Source of the DNA: Gammaproteobacteria bacterium | GTDB taxonomy: Bacteria; Pseudomonadota; Gammaproteobacteria; Chromatiales; Chromatiaceae | NCBI GenBank assembly: GCA_011390365.1 | Contig: JAABSM010000017.1 | Location: 1 to 55,651, forward strand | Length of the DNA: 55,651 nucleotides | Direction of reading: 5' to 3' | Shown here: in pieces, positions 8,043 to 17,849 of the stretch | How the letters are laid out: each line of letters begins with the position of its first letter | Position numbering within the stretch: the first letter of the stretch is position 1 | Made by a program: the position numbers and the translations under genes | Notes under the pieces: generated by a model | The model's input: the letters and a program-made list of their open reading frames with translations, nothing else | Told to the model about the DNA's origin: nothing | The model's database searches: none

Positions 8043-9899
8043 TTACTTCTCCAACTGACTCACATCCCGCACCGCCCCTCGCGCCGCGGAGGTGGTCATC
8101 GCCGCATAGGCCCTTAACGCCTGACTCACCACTCGATCCCGCTTCTGCGCCGGTTTCCAGGCGTCCTTGCCCTTGGCTTCCATGGCCTTGCGTCGTTCGG
8201 CTAGTTCTTCGTCCGACACCGCAACGCGAATGGTACGCCCAGGGATGTCGATCTCGATGGTGTCGCCTTCTTCCACCAGCCCAATCGCGCCGCCCTCGGC
8301 GGCCTCGGGGGAGGCGTGGCCGATGCTCAAACCAGAAGTTCCGCCGGAGAAGCGGCCATCCGTCAGCAGGGCGCAGACTTTACCCATGCCCTTGGACTTG
8401 AGGTAGCTGGTGGGGTAGAGCATCTCCTGCATGCCGGGGCCGCCCTTGGGGCCTTCGTAGCGGATCAGGACTACGTCGCCGGCCTGGATCTGGTCGCCGA
8501 GGATGGCTTCTACCGCTGCGTCTTGTGATTCAAAGATCCGCGCGGGGCCGGAGAATTTGAGGATGGATGCGTCCACGCCGGCGGTCTTGACCACGCAGCC
8601 GTCGAGGGCGATGTTGCCGTAGAGCACGGCGAGGCCGCCGTCCTGGCTGTAGGCGTGGGCCTTGTCGCGGATGCAGCCGTTTTCACGGTCGATGTCGAGG
8701 GTGGGGTAGCGTTTGTCCTGGCTGAAGGCGGTCTGGGTGGGTACGCCGCCGGGGGCGGCGCGGTAGAAGTTCTTGCGCTTTTCATCCTCGGTGAGGCGCA
8801 CGTCCCACAGCGCGATGGCCTCACCCATGTCGGTGGCGTGGACGGTGGGCACGTCGCGATTGATGAGTCCGGCTCGGTCGAGTTCGCCGAGGATGGCCAT
8901 TACGCCGCCGGCGCGGTGGACGTCTTCCATGTGGTACTTCTGGGTGCTGGGGGCGACCTTGGCCAGGTGCGGGACGCGCTTGGAGAGCGCGTCGATATCC
9001 TTCATGGTGAAGTCTACCCGCCCCTCCTGGGCCGCCGCCAGCAGATGCAGGATGGTGTTGGTGGAGCCGCCCATGGCGATGTCCAGGGCCATGGCGTTCT
9101 GAAAGGCGTCGAAGGTGGCGATGGAGCGGGGCAGTACGCTGGCGTCGTCGCCTTCGTAGTAGCGCTTGGCCAGGGCCACGACCATGCGTCCCGCCTCCTT
9201 GAACAGGCGTTCGCGGTCCTTGTGGGTGGCCAATAATGACCCATTACCGGGCAGGCTCAGGCCCAACGCCTCGGTCAGGCAGTTCATGGAGTTGGCGGTG
9301 AACATGCCGGAACAGGAACCGCAGGTGGGGCAGGCGCTGCGCTCCATGCGCTCCACGTCCTCGTCGCTGTTCTTGCTGTCGCCGGCCTCGATCATGGCGT
9401 CGATCAGGTCCACATGGCGCTCCTCCCCTTGCCACTGTACCTTGCCCGCCTCCATGGGACCGCCGGAGACGAACACCGCCGGGATGTTGAGGCGCATGGC
9501 GGCGTTGAGCATTCCGGGGGTGATCTTGTCGCAGTTGGAGATGCAGACCAGGGCATCGGCGCAGTGGGCGTTGACCATGTACTCCACCGCGTCGGCGATG
9601 ATCTCGCGGGAGGGCAGGGAGTAGAGCATGCCGTCATGGCCCATGGCGATGCCGTCGTCCACGGCAATCGTATTGAACTCCTTGGCCACGCCGCCGGCGG
9701 CCTCCACCTGACGCGCCACTAGTTGCCCCATGTCCTTCAGATGAACATGGCCGGGCACGAACTGGGTAAAGGAGTTGGCGATGGCGATGATGGGCTTGTT
9801 GTTGAAGTCCTCGTCCTTCATGCCGGTGGCGCGCCACAGGGCGCGGGCGCCGGCCATGTTGCGACCCTGGGTGGAGGTGTGGGAACGGTACTTGGGCAT
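8043..9899 (-). CDS. ilvD: Dihydroxy-acid dehydratase
   Basis: IlvD dehydrates 2,3-dihydroxy-isovalerate and 2,3-dihydroxy-3-methylvalerate to the keto acids of valine, isoleucine and pantothenate synthesis. It is a cytoplasmic iron-sulfur enzyme. The 618 residues start [24 protein letters not shown]. Family motifs include [34 protein letters not shown] and, near the C-terminus, [17 protein letters not shown]. Length equals the usual long-form IlvD. A GGAGAG ribosome-binding site sits before the ATG. It is a single-gene unit bordering the defence island, and its codon use is of the GC-rich housekeeping kind, so it marks the island edge. Confidence 0.98.
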   Translation of the reverse strand: MPKYRSHTSTQGRNMAGARALWRATGMKDEDFNNKPIIAIANSFTQFVPGHVHLKDMGQLVARQVEAAGGVAKEFNTIAVDDGIAMGHDGMLYSLPSREIIADAVEYMVNAHCADALVCISNCDKITPGMLNAAMRLNIPAVFVSGGPMEAGKVQWQGEERHVDLIDAMIEAGDSKNSDEDVERMERSACPTCGSCSGMFTANSMNCLTEALGLSLPGNGSLLATHKDRERLFKEAGRMVVALAKRYYEGDDASVLPRSIATFDAFQNAMALDIAMGGSTNTILHLLAAAQEGRVDFTMKDIDALSKRVPHLAKVAPSTQKYHMEDVHRAGGVMAILGELDRAGLINRDVPTVHATDMGEAIALWDVRLTEDEKRKNFYRAAPGGVPTQTAFSQDKRYPTLDIDRENGCIRDKAHAYSQDGGLAVLYGNIALDGCVVKTAGVDASILKFSGPARIFESQDAAVEAILGDQIQAGDVVLIRYEGPKGGPGMQEMLYPTSYLKSKGMGKVCALLTDGRFSGGTSGLSIGHASPEAAEGGAIGLVEEGDTIEIDIPGRTIRVAVSDEELAERRKAMEAKGKDAWKPAQKRDRVVSQALRAYAAMTTSAARGAVRDVSQLEK

Positions 9900-10070
9900 G
9901 CTGCTCTCCGACGGCTGTTTTGATGGGATTCGGTAAAGGGGTCAAGTATCCCAAAAAAGCGGGGGCGGGGGGAAGGGGCAGGCCGGATTGATGGTGGCTG
10001 TAGCGAATAGGCCCGTCTGAATGGCGCCCGTCGGGTACAATGGCGAGGGTCATCCTGAAAAGATCAGTTG

Positions 10071-10207
10071 ACCACAAAGGAACAGAGCGCCCAGAGGCTT
10101 TTCCGTGCATTGCGTTTGCATTTGCTAGCACCGAATACCTGATAGGTGAGCGTAGGGTTGCATGTAACCTCCTGAACTCTCTCTGTGATCTCTGTGTCTC
10201 TGTGGTT
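10071..10207. repeat. CACAGAG-family inverted-repeat element (copy A)
   Basis: The left arm starts ACCACAAAGGAACAGAG and the right arm ends GATCTCTGTGTCTCTGTGG. They are imperfect inverted repeats of about 27 bases around some 80 bases with no gene. The same CACAGAG/CACGGAG-type arms recur at 29471, 32312-32788, 48608 and 48860, so this is one member of a dispersed non-coding family. It fills most of the 359-base divergent gap between ilvD and thrB. The promoters of both genes must share what remains. Confidence 0.65.
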
Positions 10208-10258
10208 TGGCTGGCGAACCTGTGGTGATTCGGTCGGTTCTGGCAACAAGGAGGCAAG

Positions 10259-11224
10259 GTGTCGGTCTATACCGCTGTTGAAGAGTCGGAGATGCGCGAA
10301 TTCCTGGCGGGCTTTGCGCAGGGTGAGCTGGTGGCGTTTCGCGGGATTCGCGAGGGCATAGAGAATACCAACTACTTCGTGACCACGGAGCGTGGCCGCT
10401 GGGTGTTGACCCTGTTCGAGATCCTGCCCTTTGAGGCGTTGCCCTGGTACCTGGAGCTGATGGCCTGCCTGGCAGGGGAGGGGGTGCCCGTGGCGCGGCC
10501 CATGGCCAGCCGATCGGGGGAGATGTTGCATCGGCTGAAGGGCAAACCGGCGGTGCTGTTTGAGCGTCTGGCGGGGGCTTCGGATCTGATGCCGGATGCG
10601 CGTCACTGTGAGGCGCTGGGGGCGGCGCTGGGCAAGACCCATCGCGTCGCCATGGATTATCGGCCGCTGCGGCAAAACGACTACGGCATGGCCTGGATGG
10701 AGCGCCTGGGGGGTGAGCTCGCGCCGTTTCTGCCAAGTGACGAGGCGGCATTGCTGGAGTCGGAGTTGAGCTGGCAGGCGGGACTGGCGCTGCGAGGGTT
10801 GCCGCGCGGCGTGATCCACGGCGACCTGTTTCGGGATAACGTGTTGTTCGATGGCGGCCGGGTCAGTGCATTGCTCGACTGGTACAACGCCGGCCATGAC
10901 GCCCTGCTGCGGGACCTGGCGATCACCCTCAACGACTGGTGCCACCGCGAGGACGGCGGGTTGGATCCGGCCCGCACCCGGGCCTTGTTGCAGGGCTACC
11001 ACCGCCAGCGACCGTTGGTCACGGGCGAGGGGGAGGGGTTGCCCGCCATGCTGCGCGCCGGGGCGCTGCGTTTCTGGTTGTCGCGGCTGCGGGATCGCCA
11101 TTTCCCCCGCGAGGGCGCGCTGACCTTTCAAAAAGATCCCGATTGGTTTCGGCGCATGCTGGAACTGCGTCGCGTTGAGGCGAAGAGGGTCAGGCACTGT
11201 CTGGAGGCGGCAACCGGCGGATAA
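10259..11224 (+). CDS. thrB: Homoserine kinase (APH-type ThrB)
   Basis: It phosphorylates homoserine in threonine synthesis. The 321 residues begin MSVYTAVEESEMREFLAGF and have the aminoglycoside-phosphotransferase fold used by this ThrB class, not the GHMP fold of E. coli ThrB. FRGIREGIENTNYFV is the nucleotide-binding loop region. VIHGDLFRDNVLF carries the catalytic Asp and the metal-binding Asn. ALLDWYNAG supplies the second metal Asp. The start is GTG at 10259, set by a strong AAGGAGG five bases upstream. It is a lone gene here, followed by a 244-base gap before lepA. Confidence 0.93.
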   Translation: MSVYTAVEESEMREFLAGFAQGELVAFRGIREGIENTNYFVTTERGRWVLTLFEILPFEALPWYLELMACLAGEGVPVARPMASRSGEMLHRLKGKPAVLFERLAGASDLMPDARHCEALGAALGKTHRVAMDYRPLRQNDYGMAWMERLGGELAPFLPSDEAALLESELSWQAGLALRGLPRGVIHGDLFRDNVLFDGGRVSALLDWYNAGHDALLRDLAITLNDWCHREDGGLDPARTRALLQGYHRQRPLVTGEGEGLPAMLRAGALRFWLSRLRDRHFPREGALTFQKDPDWFRRMLELRRVEAKRVRHCLEAATGG

Positions 11225-11468
11225 CTGGGAATGTGCGGTGGCATGGCGGCATCCTTGCCGCTGGCCGCCGTGCTTCCGTTCGCGGCATGACGTGGTTTTT
11301 CGATTGCGGGGCATCGAGCGACGGGGTGTGGATCACGGGGGGGCGTGATCGGCGCGGGGAATCTTCTTTCTCCGCGGTGCGATTTCGGGTAATATTGGCC
11401 GATTTGGTTCTGGGGCAGGGTCGCATCTGGTGCGAGCCCTACGCAACCTTCATTGCTGCCGAGCGTGT

Positions 11469-13271
11469 ATGACCGACCTCCAACTGATTCGCAACTTCTC
11501 CATTATCGCCCATATCGACCATGGCAAGTCCACCATCGCGGACCGCTTCATTCAGGTCTGCGGCGGTCTCGCCGAGCGGGAGATGGCGGCGCAGGTGCTG
11601 GACTCCATGGATCTGGAGCGGGAGCGGGGGATCACCATCAAGGCCCAGAGCGTGACCCTCAAGTACCAGTCGAAGGATGGCAAGGTCTACCAGCTGAATT
11701 TCATCGATACCCCGGGGCACGTGGACTTCTCTTACGAGGTCTCGCGCTCCCTCGCCGCGTGCGAGGGGGCGCTGCTGGTGGTGGACGCCGCCCAGGGGGT
11801 CGAGGCCCAGAGCGTGGCGAATTGCTATACCGCCATTGAGCAGGGTCTGGAGGTGCTGCCGGTGCTCAACAAGATCGACCTGCCGGCCGCCGAGCCAGAG
11901 CGGGTGATCACCGAGATCGAAGAGATCATCGGCATCGAGGCGGCGGATGCCATTCGCGTCAGCGCCAAGACCGGAGTCGGCATACCCGATCTGCTGGAGG
12001 AGCTGGTGGCGCGCATTCCGCCGCCGGTGGGCGATGCCAACGCCCCCTTGCAGGCGCTGATCATCGACTCCTGGTTCGACTCCTACGTGGGGGTGATCTC
12101 CCTGATTCGGGTGATGCACGGCTCCATTCGTCCCAAGGACAAGATCCATATCATGTCGACCGGGCGCGCCCATCAGGTGGATCATGTCGGGGTGTTCAGC
12201 CCGAAACGGATCAACACCCCGGAACTGGGGACGGGCGACGTGGGCTTCGTCATCGCCGGCATCAAGGAGATCGACGGCGCGCCGGTAGGCGACACCATCA
12301 CCCACGCCGACCGCAAGGCGGACAAGCCCTTGCCGGGTTTCGCGGAGATGCGTCCGCGGGTCTTCTCGGGGCTTTACCCTGTCAGCTCCGAGGACTACGA
12401 GGATCTGCGGGATGCGCTGCAGAAGCTCAGGCTGAATGATGCCGCGCTCCACTACGAGCCGGAGACATCCCAGGCGCTGGGCTTTGGTTTTCGCTGCGGC
12501 TTTCTCGGCATGCTGCACATGGAGATCGTGCAGGAGCGGCTGGAACGGGAGTACGACCTCGAGCTGATTACCACCGCGCCGACGGTGGTCTACGAGATCG
12601 CCCTGAGTAGCGGCGAGGTCATCCAGATCGACAATCCGGCGGACCTGCCGGAGGCCGGCAAGATCGACGAGGTCCGTGAGCCGATCATCGACGCCCACAT
12701 CCTGACGCCCCAGGACTATCTCGGGAATGTGATCAATCTGTGCATCGAAAAACGTGGCGTGCAGAAGAATATGCAGTACCTCGGCGGCCAGGTTCAGGTA
12801 CACTACGAACTGCCCATGAACGAGGTGGTACTCGACTTCTTCGACCGGCTCAAGTCGGTGAGTCGCGGATTTGCCTCGTTCGAGTATGATTTCAAGCACT
12901 TCGCCGTCGCGGACCTGGTCAAGCTCGATATCCTGATCAATGGCGAGAAGGTGGATGCCTTGTCGCTGATCGTTCATCGTGATCACGCCGAGACGCGCGG
13001 GCGGGACCTGTGCGTCAAGATGAAGGAGATCATCCCCCGGCAGATGTTCGAGGTGGCGATTCAGGCCGCCATCGGCAGCAAGGTCATCGCCAGGACCACG
13101 GTCAAGGCGTTGCGCAAGAATGTTACCGCCAAGTGTTATGGCGGCGACGTGACCCGCAAGCGCAAACTGCTGGAGAAGCAGAAGGCGGGCAAGAAGCGCA
13201 TGAAGCAGGTGGGGAAGGTGGAGATCCCCCAGGACGCCTTTCTTGCGGTGTTGAAGGTAGGTAAAGAGTGA
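11469..13271 (+). CDS. lepA: Elongation factor 4 (LepA), ribosome back-translocating GTPase
   Basis: LepA is a ribosome-associated GTPase acting on stalled or mistranslocated ribosomes. The ATG at 11469 gives 600 residues starting [22 protein letters not shown], the exact family start; the frame is open further upstream but without homology. G1 is AHIDHGKST, the switch region [11 protein letters not shown]3 DTPGHVDF and G4 NKIDLP. Domains II, III, V and the LepA-specific basic C-terminal domain ([19 protein letters not shown]) are intact. It opens the conserved operon lepA-lepB-DUF4845-rnc-era-recO-pdxJ. The upstream 244 bases contain a GATCACG/CGTGATC hairpin at 11331-11350 of unclear role. 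Confidence 0.98.
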   Translation: MTDLQLIRNFSIIAHIDHGKSTIADRFIQVCGGLAEREMAAQVLDSMDLERERGITIKAQSVTLKYQSKDGKVYQLNFIDTPGHVDFSYEVSRSLAACEGALLVVDAAQGVEAQSVANCYTAIEQGLEVLPVLNKIDLPAAEPERVITEIEEIIGIEAADAIRVSAKTGVGIPDLLEELVARIPPPVGDANAPLQALIIDSWFDSYVGVISLIRVMHGSIRPKDKIHIMSTGRAHQVDHVGVFSPKRINTPELGTGDVGFVIAGIKEIDGAPVGDTITHADRKADKPLPGFAEMRPRVFSGLYPVSSEDYEDLRDALQKLRLNDAALHYEPETSQALGFGFRCGFLGMLHMEIVQERLEREYDLELITTAPTVVYEIALSSGEVIQIDNPADLPEAGKIDEVREPIIDAHILTPQDYLGNVINLCIEKRGVQKNMQYLGGQVQVHYELPMNEVVLDFFDRLKSVSRGFASFEYDFKHFAVADLVKLDILINGEKVDALSLIVHRDHAETRGRDLCVKMKEIIPRQMFEVAIQAAIGSKVIARTTVKALRKNVTAKCYGGDVTRKRKLLEKQKAGKKRMKQVGKVEIPQDAFLAVLKVGKE

Positions 13272-13328
13272 AGACATGGGATTCGGGCGACGGCCCGTCT
13301 CCTGGAAAACGACAGGATCGGCCTAAAG

Positions 13329-14141
13329 ATGCATTTTGATTTTCCCCTTATTCTCGTTCTGCTTACCTTTTTCACCGGCGGCGTCTGGCTGATTGATGCC
13401 CTTTTCTTCGCCAGGAAGCGCAAGCAGGGGGGGGGAGATGAGGCGGTGGAGCCGATGCTGGTGGAGTATTCTCGCTCATTTTTTCCGGTTATCCTCATCG
13501 TGCTGCTGCTGCGCTCGTTTCTGGTCGAGCCGTTTCGCATCCCCTCCGGCTCCATGATGCCGACCTTGTTAGTGGGCGATTTTATCCTGGTCAACAAGTT
13601 CTCCTACGGGGTGCGCCTGCCGGTGATCAACAAGAAGATCATCGACATGGGTGAGCCGGAGCGGGGGGATGTGGTCGTATTCCGGTACCCCCAGAACCCC
13701 AAGATCGACTACATCAAGCGGGTGGTCGGCGTGCCGGGCGACCGCATCGACTACGAGAAGAAGACGCTGTTGGTCAATGGCGAGCCGGCGCCCCAGACGC
13801 CGGTCGGCATCTACATCGGCGTTGGCGCCGGCACCAGCATGACCGGGGCGCTGGAGAACGTGGAGAGCCTTGGCGAGGTTGAGCACAAGGTACTGATCAA
13901 CCCGATGATGCCGGATTTTTCCCTCGGCTGCCGCGTATTGGCCAAAGGGCCCATTACGGTTCCCGAGGGACACTATTTCGTGATGGGCGACAATCGGGAT
14001 AATTCCAACGATAGTCGCTGCTGGGGTTTGGTGCCGGAAGAGAACCTGGCCGGACGCGCGTTCGCCATCTGGATGAACTGGGACTCCAAACTGGCGAATT
14101 TCCCGATCGACTGGGGTCGCCTGGGGACGGGGATCGACTAA
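13329..14141 (+). CDS. lepB: Signal peptidase I
   Basis: LepB cleaves signal peptides from exported proteins on the periplasmic face of the inner membrane. The 270 residues have two N-terminal membrane segments (LILVLLTFFTGGVWLIDALFF and FFPVILIVLLLRSF). The nucleophile Ser75 lies in IPSGSMMPTL and the general base Lys130 in DYIKRVVGVPGD. The GDNRDNSNDSRCWG box is near the C-terminus. All signatures match the Ser-Lys dyad family. It is second in the lepA operon, 57 bases after lepA. A substrate-region insert around residues 155-190 is ordinary for the family. Confidence 0.97.
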   Translation: MHFDFPLILVLLTFFTGGVWLIDALFFARKRKQGGGDEAVEPMLVEYSRSFFPVILIVLLLRSFLVEPFRIPSGSMMPTLLVGDFILVNKFSYGVRLPVINKKIIDMGEPERGDVVVFRYPQNPKIDYIKRVVGVPGDRIDYEKKTLLVNGEPAPQTPVGIYIGVGAGTSMTGALENVESLGEVEHKVLINPMMPDFSLGCRVLAKGPITVPEGHYFVMGDNRDNSNDSRCWGLVPEENLAGRAFAIWMNWDSKLANFPIDWGRLGTGID

Positions 14142-14165
14142 TTTACACATTATGAGGATTGAGTT

Positions 14166-14540
14166 ATGAAACGGAGTATGCACAGTCAAAAGGGTCTGAC
14201 CATGATCAGTTGGGTGGTCGTGTTGAGTATGGTTGTCTTTCTGGCTTTTATCGCCCTCAAGATCATGCCGATATACGCAAACTACTTCACGGTCAAGAGC
14301 GCCATGCAGTCGTTGAAGGAGGATGGTCTGATGACCCACTCCGTTGCCAATATCCACGACAAGCTGAGCAAGCGCTTGAGCATCAATAACGTCAACTTCA
14401 TTACCCAGGATAACATCGCCATTGCGGAAAGCGGCGGCACCGTGTTGCTCGAAGTCTATTGGGAAGAGCAGCGCAACGTGATCGGCAACCTTGATGTCAT
14501 CGCTACCTTCAACGAGCAGATCGAATTCGAAGCCAATTGA
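14166..14540 (+). CDS. DUF4845 membrane protein
   Basis: The 124-residue protein has a basic N-terminus (MKRSMHSQKG), one membrane segment (MISWVVVLSMVVFLAFIAL) and a small extracytoplasmic domain. The pattern IMPIYANYFTVKSAMQSL matches the DUF4845 family. In gammaproteobacteria this family is nearly always encoded between lepB and rnc, as here. Its biochemical role is unknown. The pilin-like N-terminal helix (basic, GLT-type, then hydrophobic) is suggestive only. A GAGGA ribosome-binding site precedes the ATG, and its stop overlaps the rnc start. Confidence 0.85.
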   Translation: MKRSMHSQKGLTMISWVVVLSMVVFLAFIALKIMPIYANYFTVKSAMQSLKEDGLMTHSVANIHDKLSKRLSINNVNFITQDNIAIAESGGTVLLEVYWEEQRNVIGNLDVIATFNEQIEFEAN

Positions 14541-15208
14541 ATCAGGACCTCGAGCAACTGCAACGGGTCGTCGGCTACCGTTTTCGTGACCTGGAATACC
14601 TGAAGACCGCGCTTACCCACCGCAGTGCGGGGGCGAGGAACAACGAGCGCATGGAGTTCCTCGGTGACGCGGTGCTGGGTTTCATCACCGCCGAAGCCCT
14701 GTTTGATGATCACGAAAAGGCGCGCGAGGGGGATCTCAGTCGCCTGCGTGCGGGGTTGGTGAAAGGGGATACCCTGGCGGCGATCGCCCGCGCCATCTCC
14801 CTGGGCGACTACCTGACCCTTGGGGCGGGGGAGGTGCGTAGCGGCGGTCATGCCCGCGCCTCCATTCTTGCCGATGCGCTGGAGGCGATCTTCGCCGCGG
14901 TCTACCTGGACGGGGGCGTGGATGCGGTGCGTGAGGTGGTACTGCGGCTGCTCGGGGATCGCCTGCAAAACCTCTCCGTTGCCGATGCGCGCAAGGACCC
15001 CAAGACACGCTTGCAGGAATTCCTCCAGAAACGGGGGTTCGCCTTGCCGGAGTACGAAATGCTGAAGGTCGAGGGCGAGGCCCACAAGCAGCTCTTTACC
15101 GTCGTCTGTCGCGTGGAAGAGCTGTCGCTCAGCAGCGAGGGCAGCGGCGGGAGTCGGCGCAAGGCGGAGCAGGCCGCCGCCGCGCTGGTACTGGAGCAAC
15201 TGCCATGA
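14537..15208 (+). CDS. rnc: Ribonuclease III
   Basis: RNase III cleaves double-stranded RNA in rRNA maturation and mRNA control. The 223 residues carry the signature NERMEFLGDAVLGF, with metal-binding acidic residues, and the second acidic site near DALEAIFAAVYLDGG. A C-terminal dsRNA-binding domain (DPKTRLQEFLQKRG through RRKAEQAAAALVLEQLP) follows. The start is TTG at 14537, overlapping the DUF4845 stop as TTGA; homology starts immediately after it. The stop overlaps the era start by 4 bases, so translation of this operon is tightly coupled. Confidence 0.97.
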   Translation: MNQDLEQLQRVVGYRFRDLEYLKTALTHRSAGARNNERMEFLGDAVLGFITAEALFDDHEKAREGDLSRLRAGLVKGDTLAAIARAISLGDYLTLGAGEVRSGGHARASILADALEAIFAAVYLDGGVDAVREVVLRLLGDRLQNLSVADARKDPKTRLQEFLQKRGFALPEYEMLKVEGEAHKQLFTVVCRVEELSLSSEGSGGSRRKAEQAAAALVLEQLP

Positions 15209-16110
15209 GCGACCCATCCGCGACAGCCTTTCGTGCCGGCTTTCTGGCCATCGTCGGGCGTCCCAATGTGGGCAAGTCGAGCCTGCTCAATCGCCTGATC
15301 GGCGAGAAGCTGGCGATCACCTCCCACAAGCCCCAGACCACCCGCCACAGCATCCTCGGCATCAAGAACGCGACCCATTACCAGATCGTCTGCGTTGATA
15401 CCCCGGGCATTCACAGCCGCGGCGAGCAACCCATGAACCGCTATCTCAACCGCACCGCGCGCAGCGTGCTGGCGGACGTGGACCTGCTGCTGTTCGTGGT
15501 CGAGGCGGGGCGCTTTACGGCGGAGGATCAGAAGGTGCTCGACGCCATCGGTGGTGGCGACCTGCCGGTGATCCTGGTGGTCAACAAGGTCGACCTCTAC
15601 AAGGACAAGGAGGCGTTGCTCCCCTATCTGGCAGAGATGGGAGGGCGCTATCCCTTCGCCGAGATCCTGCCCGTTTCGGCACGCAAGGGCAGTAACCTGG
15701 AGTCCCTGGAGCAGCGCATCGTGGAGCGCTTGCCGGAGGGCGAGGCGATCTATCCCGAGGATCAGCTCAGCGACCGCTCGGAACGCTTCTTCGCCGCCGA
15801 ATTGATTCGCGAGCAGCTGACCCGCCGCTTCGACAAGGAGCTGCCCTACGCCCTGACGGTGGAGATCGAACGCTTCGAAGAGGAGGGCGAGCTCTATCGC
15901 ATCCATGGCCTGGTATGGGTCGAGAAGCCGGGGCAGAAGGCGATCCTCATCGGCAAGAATGGCGAGGCGATGCGCGAGGCCTCCACCAAGGCGCGCCTGG
16001 CGATGGAGCGATTTTTCGGTCGCAAGGTCTACCTGCGGGTGTGGGTCAAGGTCAAGAAGAGCTGGTCCAGCGACGAACAGGCGCTGGCCCGTCTCGGCTA
16101 CAAGGAGTAG
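15205..16110 (+). CDS. era: GTPase Era
   Basis: Era binds 16S rRNA and helps 30S subunit assembly and cell-cycle progression. The 301 residues have G1 GRPNVGKSS, the switch I segment HKPQTTRHSILG, G3 DTPGIH and G4 NKVDL. The C-terminal KH RNA-binding domain is recognisable from AILIGKNGEAMREASTKARL. Length and order are those of the normal family. It overlaps rnc by 4 bases and is followed after 10 bases by recO, the usual rnc-era-recO arrangement. Confidence 0.98.
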   Translation: MSDPSATAFRAGFLAIVGRPNVGKSSLLNRLIGEKLAITSHKPQTTRHSILGIKNATHYQIVCVDTPGIHSRGEQPMNRYLNRTARSVLADVDLLLFVVEAGRFTAEDQKVLDAIGGGDLPVILVVNKVDLYKDKEALLPYLAEMGGRYPFAEILPVSARKGSNLESLEQRIVERLPEGEAIYPEDQLSDRSERFFAAELIREQLTRRFDKELPYALTVEIERFEEEGELYRIHGLVWVEKPGQKAILIGKNGEAMREASTKARLAMERFFGRKVYLRVWVKVKKSWSSDEQALARLGYKE

Positions 16111-16120
16111 GTTTTCTCCC

Positions 16121-16831
16121 TTGGAGCGCGATATTCTCCACTCGGCGTTCATCCTGCATCGTCGCCCCTACTCCAACACCAGCCTGTTGCTGGAACTCTT
16201 CACCCCGCGCCTGGGACGCCTGCCGGCCCTGGCCAAGGGGGTGCTGGGCGGCAAGCGCAACAACTCCGCGGCGCTGCAACCCTTTCAGCCGCTACTGGTT
16301 CGCCTGGCCGGGCGCGGCGAGGTGCGGGTGCTGGCCGTCGGCGAGGCCGATGGCGAGGCGTTGCCGCTCAAGGCGCGGGGGCTGTATTGCGGCTTCTATC
16401 TCAATGAACTGCTGATGCGGCTGCTGGGCCGGGACGATCCCCACCCGCGGCTCTATCAACACTATTTCGAGGCCCTCGGCGCCTTGTCCCGGGGCATTGA
16501 TGAGCTGGAGCCGGTGTTGCGCAGGTTCGAGATCGCGCTGTTGCGGGAGCTTGGCTATCAGCCGGAATTCGACCGCCTCGCCGATGGTTCCGCGCCCGAT
16601 CCGCAAGGCCGTTACGCCTACCGTCTCGAAGAGGGACTGGCCCCGGCCCAGCTCCACGATCCCGGGGCGGTGAGCGGGCGGACCTTGCAGGCGTTGTGCG
16701 GAGAGGTCGATTTCGGCGACCATGAGCGGCGTGAGGCGAGACGGCTGATGCGCGGCATCCTCTCCCACTATCTCGGCGGGCGTCCGCTAAAGAGCCGCGA
16801 ACTGTTTCAATCACGCATTGGCAACAAATAA
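16121..16831 (+). CDS. recO: DNA repair protein RecO
   Basis: RecO anneals single strands and loads RecA with RecR. TTG at 16121 gives 236 residues starting [21 protein letters not shown], where RecO homology begins; the frame runs open into era but is not homologous there. The N-terminal OB-fold ([20 protein letters not shown]) is followed by a helical domain ([20 protein letters not shown], an N-E-L-L motif of RecO). The end [12 protein letters not shown] is also typical. It lies between era and pdxJ as in other gammaproteobacteria. The TTG start is inferred from homology and spacing. Confidence 0.92.
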   Translation: MERDILHSAFILHRRPYSNTSLLLELFTPRLGRLPALAKGVLGGKRNNSAALQPFQPLLVRLAGRGEVRVLAVGEADGEALPLKARGLYCGFYLNELLMRLLGRDDPHPRLYQHYFEALGALSRGIDELEPVLRRFEIALLRELGYQPEFDRLADGSAPDPQGRYAYRLEEGLAPAQLHDPGAVSGRTLQALCGEVDFGDHERREARRLMRGILSHYLGGRPLKSRELFQSRIGNK

Positions 16832-16854
16832 CGAGTATTTACCAGGAGCGAGCC

Positions 16855-17589
16855 ATGGAGGTCCGTGAAGTGCTATTGGGGGTGAACATCGACCATGTGG
16901 CGACCCTGCGCCAGGCGCGGGGCACCCGCTATCCCGAGCCGATCCAGGCGGCGCTGGTCGCCGAGCAGGCCGGCGCCGACGCCATCACCCTGCACCTGCG
17001 GGAGGACCGACGCCACATCCAGGATCGGGACGTGGAGCTGCTGATCGGCATCCTCCACAGTCGCATGAACCTGGAGATGGCCGCCACCCGGGAGATGCGG
17101 GAGATCGCCTGCCGCATCGAGCCTTCGGACTGTTGTCTGGTGCCCGAAAAGCGCCAGGAGCTGACCACCGAGGGCGGCCTGGACGTTGCCGCCAAGGTGG
17201 ACTACCTGCGCGATTATTGCGCGGAGCTGGCGGCGGCGGGGGTGAGGGTCTCGCTCTTCATTGACGCCGATCCGCGACAATTGGAGGCGGCCCGCGAGAT
17301 CGGCGCGCCGGCGGTGGAGATCCACACCGGCGGCTATGCCGACGCCGGCAGCGTGGCGGAGCGTCAGCAAGAGTTGGAGCGTATTCGCCGAGCAGTCAAG
17401 TTGGGCCGAGAGCTAGGCCTGCATGTCAACGCCGGCCATGGTCTTGATTATCACAACGTCAAGGCCATCGCCGCCATTCCCGGCATCGAAGAGCTTAACA
17501 TCGGCCACGCCATCATCGCGAGGGCTGTCTTCAGCGGGCTCGCCGACGCGGTGCGGGAGATGAAGCGGTTAATCAATCGGTGCGATTGA
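16855..17589 (+). CDS. pdxJ: Pyridoxine 5'-phosphate synthase
   Basis: PdxJ condenses 3-amino-2-oxopropyl phosphate with 1-deoxyxylulose 5-phosphate to give pyridoxine 5'-phosphate. The 244 residues form a TIM barrel: [18 protein letters not shown] at the start, [40 protein letters not shown] and [14 protein letters not shown], ending with [14 protein letters not shown]. All active-site segments are present. The ATG follows AGGAGCGAGCC. It is the last gene of the lepA operon. The acpS gene often found next is absent; instead there is a 260-base hairpin-rich gap before a convergent gene. Confidence 0.98.
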   Translation: MEVREVLLGVNIDHVATLRQARGTRYPEPIQAALVAEQAGADAITLHLREDRRHIQDRDVELLIGILHSRMNLEMAATREMREIACRIEPSDCCLVPEKRQELTTEGGLDVAAKVDYLRDYCAELAAAGVRVSLFIDADPRQLEAAREIGAPAVEIHTGGYADAGSVAERQQELERIRRAVKLGRELGLHVNAGHGLDYHNVKAIAAIPGIEELNIGHAIIARAVFSGLADAVREMKRLINRCD

Positions 17590-17662
17590 CGCATGGGGCG
17601 CCAGAGGCGTCACTAACGGTCATGTAGATTGCGTCGTCATCCGCAAAAATGAATCGGGCTCA

Positions 17663-17693
17663 GGACCGCCACTCCTTCAAGGACTGGCGGTCC
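17663..17693. repeat. CCTTCAAGG-core hairpin element (copy 1)
   Basis: The arms GGACCGCCA and TGGCGGTCC flank a core actCCTTCAAGGac that itself pairs as CC-ttcaa-GG. The same CC-TTCAA-GG core in a longer perfect hairpin occurs at 29915-29945. The two look like members of a REP-like palindrome family, though this copy could also help terminate pdxJ transcription. Confidence 0.55.
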
Positions 17694-17776
17694 GCGTGTT
17701 GATTCAAGGTAACTCTGATGCAACGTGCTGACAATCCGGTTGATGAAAGATGCATCGATTCAATCGGTTACGGGGC

Positions 17777-17821
17777 TTGGCGCAGCGCGCCAAATGCCCT
17801 TCCCACGCGGCGCGTGGGAAG
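17777..17821. terminator. Paired hairpins between convergent pdxJ and DUF4124 gene
   Basis: Two perfect hairpins stand in tandem: TTGGCGC-agc-GCGCCAA (17777-17793) and CTTCCCACGC-ggc-GCGTGGGAAG (17799-17821). They lie just past the stop of the leftward DUF4124 gene and downstream of pdxJ. A bidirectional terminator role fits the position. Neither is followed by a strong T-run, so a REP-like palindrome is the alternative. Confidence 0.5.
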
Positions 17822-17849
17822 CAGCCTGTAAAATGCCCGAAAAACGGAT

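Noticed and set aside
11331-11350. GATCACG-gggggg-CGTGATC hairpin as a thrB terminator
   Set aside because: No T-run follows, and it is over 100 bases beyond the thrB stop; left unassigned.
11439-13277. Long open frame antisense to lepA (612 codons)
   Set aside because: The composition is His/Asp/Leu-rich with no family features, and the frame mirrors lepA codons. Such shadows are frequent in GC-rich DNA.
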